DNA from: CALDTK01 sp963837005 | Lineage (GTDB): Bacteria > Bacteroidota > Bacteroidia > Chitinophagales > Saprospiraceae | Assembly: GCA_963837005.1 (NCBI GenBank) | Contig: CAWIMC010000013.1 | Coordinates: 558,001 to 622,000 of the forward strand | Direction of reading: 5' to 3' | DNA length: 64,000 nt | In this document: positions 60,694 through 64,000 of the stretch, in pieces | Numbering within the stretch: position 1 is the first letter of the stretch | Layout of the letters: each line of letters starts with the position of its first letter | Program-made: the position numbers and the translations under genes | The notes under the pieces: model-generated | Database searches by the model: none | What the model was told of the DNA's origin: nothing | Seen by the model: the letters and a program-made list of their open reading frames with translations, nothing else

Positions 60694-61554
60694 CTACTTC
60701 CGTAACGCTGCCCACACATCCTTGCCGCCCTTCGGCTCCAGGTCCGCGATGACGAGTTTGGACATCTGCTGTAGCGCCTCCCCGGTTCGCTTGGCACTCG
60801 TCGGATTGCTTAGCCAGTCGCCCAGCGCCCGGGGCACGATTTGCCAGCTTACGCCAAAACGGTCCTTGCACCACCCGCACCGACCGGCGCTCCCGCCGCC
60901 GGACATCAATCCTTTCCAGTAGCGGTCTATCTCAGCCTGCGTATCGCACAACACCATTAGCGATCCGCCCTCCGTAAACGCAGCTCCGTGCTCGGCACCG
61001 CTGTCCATTAGCACCAGTCTACCGCCCGCAAAGCCCAGTTGCGCGTGCATCACCCGCCCCGCGTCTGCCCCCTCGGGGTAAGGTGCAGAGGCCAGCATTT
61101 CTACACCCACAAACACCTCCGCGTACAACGCCATCGCCTCAGCTGCCCGACCCGCCACCGCCCCCGTATACATCAAGGCCGCCGACATCGCTCGTCCCTG
61201 CTCGGGTGCGTAAGTCAGCTGCCAGTTCACCCCCCACGCATCCACCAGCCAGGCATAGCGCTCGCTCCAGTCGTACTTGTCGAGCGGCATCAGCACGTCT
61301 GCCTTCCCACCGGCCGTGAGTTTTGCGAAAGCATGCTGCACGTCGGCAGCGGAAGCTAGCTCGGCGTAGATCGACAGCGTCTTGTTCGGCCGGTAGCCCA
61401 GTCCACCGTTCATGCCTACGATACGGCTCTCGCCAAAACTCAACTCACACATAAAGCCATTGTCCGAAGTAATCTCAGCGCCGGGGAAGGCCTCGAGGTA
61501 AACGGTAAAGGCGGCCTGAGCGTCGGCGGCGTACCAAAAGCAAGGCGTAGGCAT
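60694..61554 (-). CDS. PhnB-like VOC protein, two domains
   Basis: A 286-residue cytoplasmic protein made of two 3-demethylubiquinone-like (PhnB type) VOC domains: PCFWYAADAQAAFTVYLEAF ... RYAWLVDAWGVNWQL and AALMYTGAVAGRAAEAMALY ... CGWCKDRFGVSWQIVP. The Gly-V-x-WQ ending of each domain is diagnostic. Substrates unknown. It contains three motif copies: 60846 (loop GTAA, read FGVS), 61320 (stem TGC/GCA, read AFAKL) and 61425 (loop GAGA, read FGES). ATG at 61554 (MPTPCFWY). Confidence 0.85.
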   Translation of the reverse strand: MPTPCFWYAADAQAAFTVYLEAFPGAEITSDNGFMCELSFGESRIVGMNGGLGYRPNKTLSIYAELASAADVQHAFAKLTAGGKADVLMPLDKYDWSERYAWLVDAWGVNWQLTYAPEQGRAMSAALMYTGAVAGRAAEAMALYAEVFVGVEMLASAPYPEGADAGRVMHAQLGFAGGRLVLMDSGAEHGAAFTEGGSLMVLCDTQAEIDRYWKGLMSGGGSAGRCGWCKDRFGVSWQIVPRALGDWLSNPTSAKRTGEALQQMSKLVIADLEPKGGKDVWAALRK

Positions 61555-61782
61555 ACGTTGGAATTTTCGGTCACGAAAGGCAAAAAGAAGGCACAAAGCT
61601 CACGATTAACAGTGGCCCCCTCACGTCCTATACGTACTTGCTCCACGTAACTTCTCCGTGTTCGTCGTGACCTGCCAGACTCCCGGGCCAGCAAAGCTCC
61701 CGCGACAATACCGAGGTACAGTTATTACACTGAATCACCTTGCCTTTCGCTACAGGCCGACCTTCATCCGAGCCACCAGCCC

Positions 61783-63267
61783 TCAATTCCCCACCATCCG
61801 CGGCGGACCCGCCGGCAGCAGCGCCTCGTACTTCGCATCGCCCTTGCGTACCTTGAACTCGTCCTTCATCGCCTGCAACAGCTTCGGATCAGCCAGGATA
61901 TCGGCCCCGCTCATGGCCAGGGTCTTCGCGGCGTAGAGCATGCCCTTGTGCCCGATCGACATTCCGCCGCAGGCCACTACAGCCCAGGAGTGCCAGGGTG
62001 TGCCCTCGGGGGCCGTCGTCACGCTGAGCCGCGCGACGGGTACGATCCAACTCACGTCCCCGACATCCGTCGAACCACCCTCGCCGACCTCGTTCGTAGC
62101 CTCCAGTGGCTCGATCTTCATGTTGAGGCCTACCTCCGGCTTGCCGGTGGCGCGCTGGATGGTTTTGGCGAAAGCCTCCTCTTCGGCGGTGTACGTGATG
62201 GCCCCGAGAGTCTCTAGGTTCTTCTGGATGGCCACGCCGCCGGCGCGGTTGGGGAGCAGTTCGTAGATGCCGCTCACGAGCGAGATCTCCGGCTCGACGT
62301 CGGCCATTTGTCCGGCGGCACGCGCGATCTCCTGGACTCGCTCGTAAACGCGCTCCATCTCGGTCCGCTTTGGGTCGCGCACCCGGACCCAGGCTCGCGC
62401 ATAGTCCGGCACGACGTTGACGACCGCGCCACCGTCCATGATCTGGTAGTGGATCCGCGTCGTGGGCCGCAGGTGCTCACGCTGGTAGTTGATCCCAACG
62501 CCCATCAGCTCGATGGCGTCGAGCGCCGAGCGCCCGTTCCACGGATCGGCAGCGGCGTGGGCGGCCTGCCCGCGGAACTCGACGATGAAGTCGACGAGCG
62601 CCAAATTGGACTGGACCGCTGAGTGCGTCGATGCCCCAGGGTGCCAGTCGAGACAGGCGTCGAGGTCGTCGAAGACCCCGGCCCTCGCCATGAACACCTT
62701 GCCGAAGTACTTTTCCTCGGCGGGCGTGCCGTAGAAGCGGATCGTGCCCTTGAGCTTACCCGCTGCTATCTGCTCCTTGAGGGCGGTGGCCGCCGCGAGA
62801 CTGGCGACGCCGAAAAGGTTGTGCCCGCAGCCGTGGCCAGGGGCTCCCTCCTCGACGGGGTCTTTGGTGGCGACCGTGTTTTGCGAAAGCCCCGGCAGCG
62901 CGTCGAACTCCCCGAGGATACCCAGGATCGGCTTACCGCTCCCGTACTCGGCGATGAAGGCCGTAGGCAGATCGGCCACATTGCGCGTGATGCGAAAGCC
63001 ATTGGCCTCCGCCTCGGCGATGAGCGCCTCAGCGGACTGGTTTTCGGCGAAGGCAATCTCAGCGAAGGACCAAATGGAGTCGCTCAGCGCCGTGAGGGTC
63101 TCGGCCCGGCTGTCTATTTGCTTGGTGATGGCCGTCTTGAGCGCCTTCGGAGCGCCGGGGAAGGACGGGTCGGGGGTAGTTTGAGCTTGCGCCAAAACGG
63201 TAGACGCGGCAAGGGCAAAGCAGAAGAGCGCGGCTGCGGAAATTGCGGAGGGTAGTGCTCTGATCAT
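61783..63267 (-). CDS. M20 family amidohydrolase (AbgB-like), exported
   Basis: A 494-residue zinc peptidase/aminoacylase: signal peptide (AALFCFALAASTVLAQAQ), then the M20D pattern GEFDALPGLSQ, GHGCGHNLFG, GTPAEEKYFGK, DWHPG, and a dimerisation domain (GRSALDAIELMGVGINYQREH). Closest by eye to the p-aminobenzoyl-glutamate hydrolase AbgB group, which cleaves folate catabolites, although secreted members may act on other amides. Motif copies at 62162, 62878 and 63184; the last codes for the cleavage-site region VLAQA, using the loop GCAA. Confidence 0.88.
   Translation of the reverse strand: MIRALPSAISAAALFCFALAASTVLAQAQTTPDPSFPGAPKALKTAITKQIDSRAETLTALSDSIWSFAEIAFAENQSAEALIAEAEANGFRITRNVADLPTAFIAEYGSGKPILGILGEFDALPGLSQNTVATKDPVEEGAPGHGCGHNLFGVASLAAATALKEQIAAGKLKGTIRFYGTPAEEKYFGKVFMARAGVFDDLDACLDWHPGASTHSAVQSNLALVDFIVEFRGQAAHAAADPWNGRSALDAIELMGVGINYQREHLRPTTRIHYQIMDGGAVVNVVPDYARAWVRVRDPKRTEMERVYERVQEIARAAGQMADVEPEISLVSGIYELLPNRAGGVAIQKNLETLGAITYTAEEEAFAKTIQRATGKPEVGLNMKIEPLEATNEVGEGGSTDVGDVSWIVPVARLSVTTAPEGTPWHSWAVVACGGMSIGHKGMLYAAKTLAMSGADILADPKLLQAMKDEFKVRKGDAKYEALLPAGPPRMVGN
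63184..63198 (-). repeat. motif copy with loop GCAA
   Basis: GTTTT-GGC-GCAA-GCT, stem with one G:T wobble, in the M20 signal peptide (VLAQA). Confidence 0.7.
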
Positions 63268-63342
63268 AAAGGGGCAAGTTGGACCCGTAAGGTAGTTGTG
63301 AATTCGCTGCACGCAAATGCCTCCCCCAATAAAGGCTGGTGC

Positions 63343-64000
63343 CTAAGCAGACGCCTCCGCCGCCGCGATCATCCGCTCCACGTCAGCCACCATCTCCGAA
63401 TTACCAGCGTAGAACGGCACCCGCTGGTGCAACTCCGTCGGAGCGATCTCGAGGATACGCCGGTGTCCGTCGCTCGCACGCCCGCCAGCCTGCTCGGCGA
63501 GCATCGCAATTGGGTTGGCTTCGTATAGGAGGCGCAGTTTGCCCTCAGGCGCGAAGGACGTCTGCGGGTAGAGGAAGATACCGCCCTGGATCAGCGAGCG
63601 GTGGAAGTCGGCGGCTAGGGCCCCGATGTAGCGACTCGTATAGGGCCGGTCGCCCTCCTCCCGCTGGCAGTATTTAATGTAGTCCTTGACGCCTTGCGGA
63701 AAGGTGGCGTACTTGCCCTCGTTGACGGAGTAAATCTTCCCCTTATCTGGAAAACGCATCTCGGGATGGCTTAGGTAGTACGTCCCGAGGGCTGGGTTCA
63801 GCGTAAAGCCATTGACGCCGTGTCCGGTAGTAAACACCATGATGGTCGAGGTGCCATAGAGCACGTAGCCCGCTGCGACCTGCAGGTTGCCCGGCTGGAG
63901 AAAGTCGGCCAGCACCGCTGGCGTACCCGGGGGCGAGGTGCGGCGGTAGATCGAGAAGACCGTCCCGACCGGGGCGCAGATGTCGATGTTGGAAGAGCCG
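63343..64000 (-). CDS. fbp: fructose-1,6-bisphosphatase, class 1 (C-terminal part, runs off the window)
   Basis: The visible 218 residues begin within GSSNIDICAPVGTVFSIYRR, a class 1 fructose-bisphosphatase metal-site signature, and continue with GYVLYGTSTIMVFTTGHGVNGFTL, SVNEGKYATFPQGV, RYIGALAADFHRSLIQGGIFLYP and LRLLYEANPIAMLAEQAGG, all diagnostic of this gluconeogenic enzyme. The stop is at 63343; the N-terminus lies beyond 64000. No frameshift seen in the visible part. Confidence 0.93.
   Translation of the reverse strand, partial: GSSNIDICAPVGTVFSIYRRTSPPGTPAVLADFLQPGNLQVAAGYVLYGTSTIMVFTTGHGVNGFTLNPALGTYYLSHPEMRFPDKGKIYSVNEGKYATFPQGVKDYIKYCQREEGDRPYTSRYIGALAADFHRSLIQGGIFLYPQTSFAPEGKLRLLYEANPIAMLAEQAGGRASDGHRRILEIAPTELHQRVPFYAGNSEMVADVERMIAAAEASA

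Overview
The window looks like chromosome of a high-G+C Bacteroidota bacterium, most likely Saprospiria (Lewinella-like). This is inferred from type IX secretion C-terminal sorting domains on several large secreted proteins, Bacteroidota-style -7 elements (TAnnTTTG), DUF4175, a BlaI/M56 pair and the classic GTCATTTCGA...GAGAAATCCC dispersed repeats. No rRNA, tRNA, CRISPR array, prophage or insertion sequence was recognised.

Layout. 0-4.7 kb: minus-strand cluster of a lipoprotein fragment, ybeY, a small ATP-binding protein and a 1144-residue DUF4175 coiled-coil protein. 5-9 kb: a badly frameshifted beta-helix adhesin with ~441-bp tandem repeats and a sorting domain. 9.2-12.6 kb: three overlapping lipoprotein genes, two of them FG-GAP/VCBS proteins. 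12.8-22.1 kb: M1 aminopeptidase, Uma2 nuclease, an outer-membrane barrel, a broken DJ-1 gene, DUF1206 and a fatty-acid desaturase. 22.1-23.8 kb: an A+T-richer two-gene island with a degenerate ImmA-like protein. 23.8-26.2 kb: M56 sensor peptidase and BlaI repressor with two operators. 27.5-28.3 kb: a repeat array. 28-46 kb: metabolic and envelope genes (CIA30, DUF5872, SDR, acyl-CoA ligase, heme A synthase, LpxD-like and LpxH-like lipid A enzymes, a glycosyltransferase). 46-64 kb: large secreted phosphatases, transporters, a Crp regulator, M14 and M20 peptidases, VOC proteins and the end of fructose-1,6-bisphosphatase.

The most unusual feature is a 14-15 nt motif, consensus GTTTT-NNC-GNRA-GNN, found 57 times (about one per 1.1 kb), on both strands, in and between genes. 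The three bases on each side of a GNRA tetraloop covary (GGC/GCC, GCC/GGC, AGC/GCT, TGC/GCA, GTC/GAC, GAC/GTC, GCT/AGC, GCG/CGC), which points to selection on a folded mini-hairpin rather than on a linear word. A second, independent element is a 95-bp inverted repeat that can fold as a three-way junction and occurs four times between 37.8 and 57.3 kb.

Many genes carry single-base indels or nonsense changes, often in homopolymers. These look more like uncorrected sequencing errors than widespread decay, so reading frames at those sites are reconstructed.
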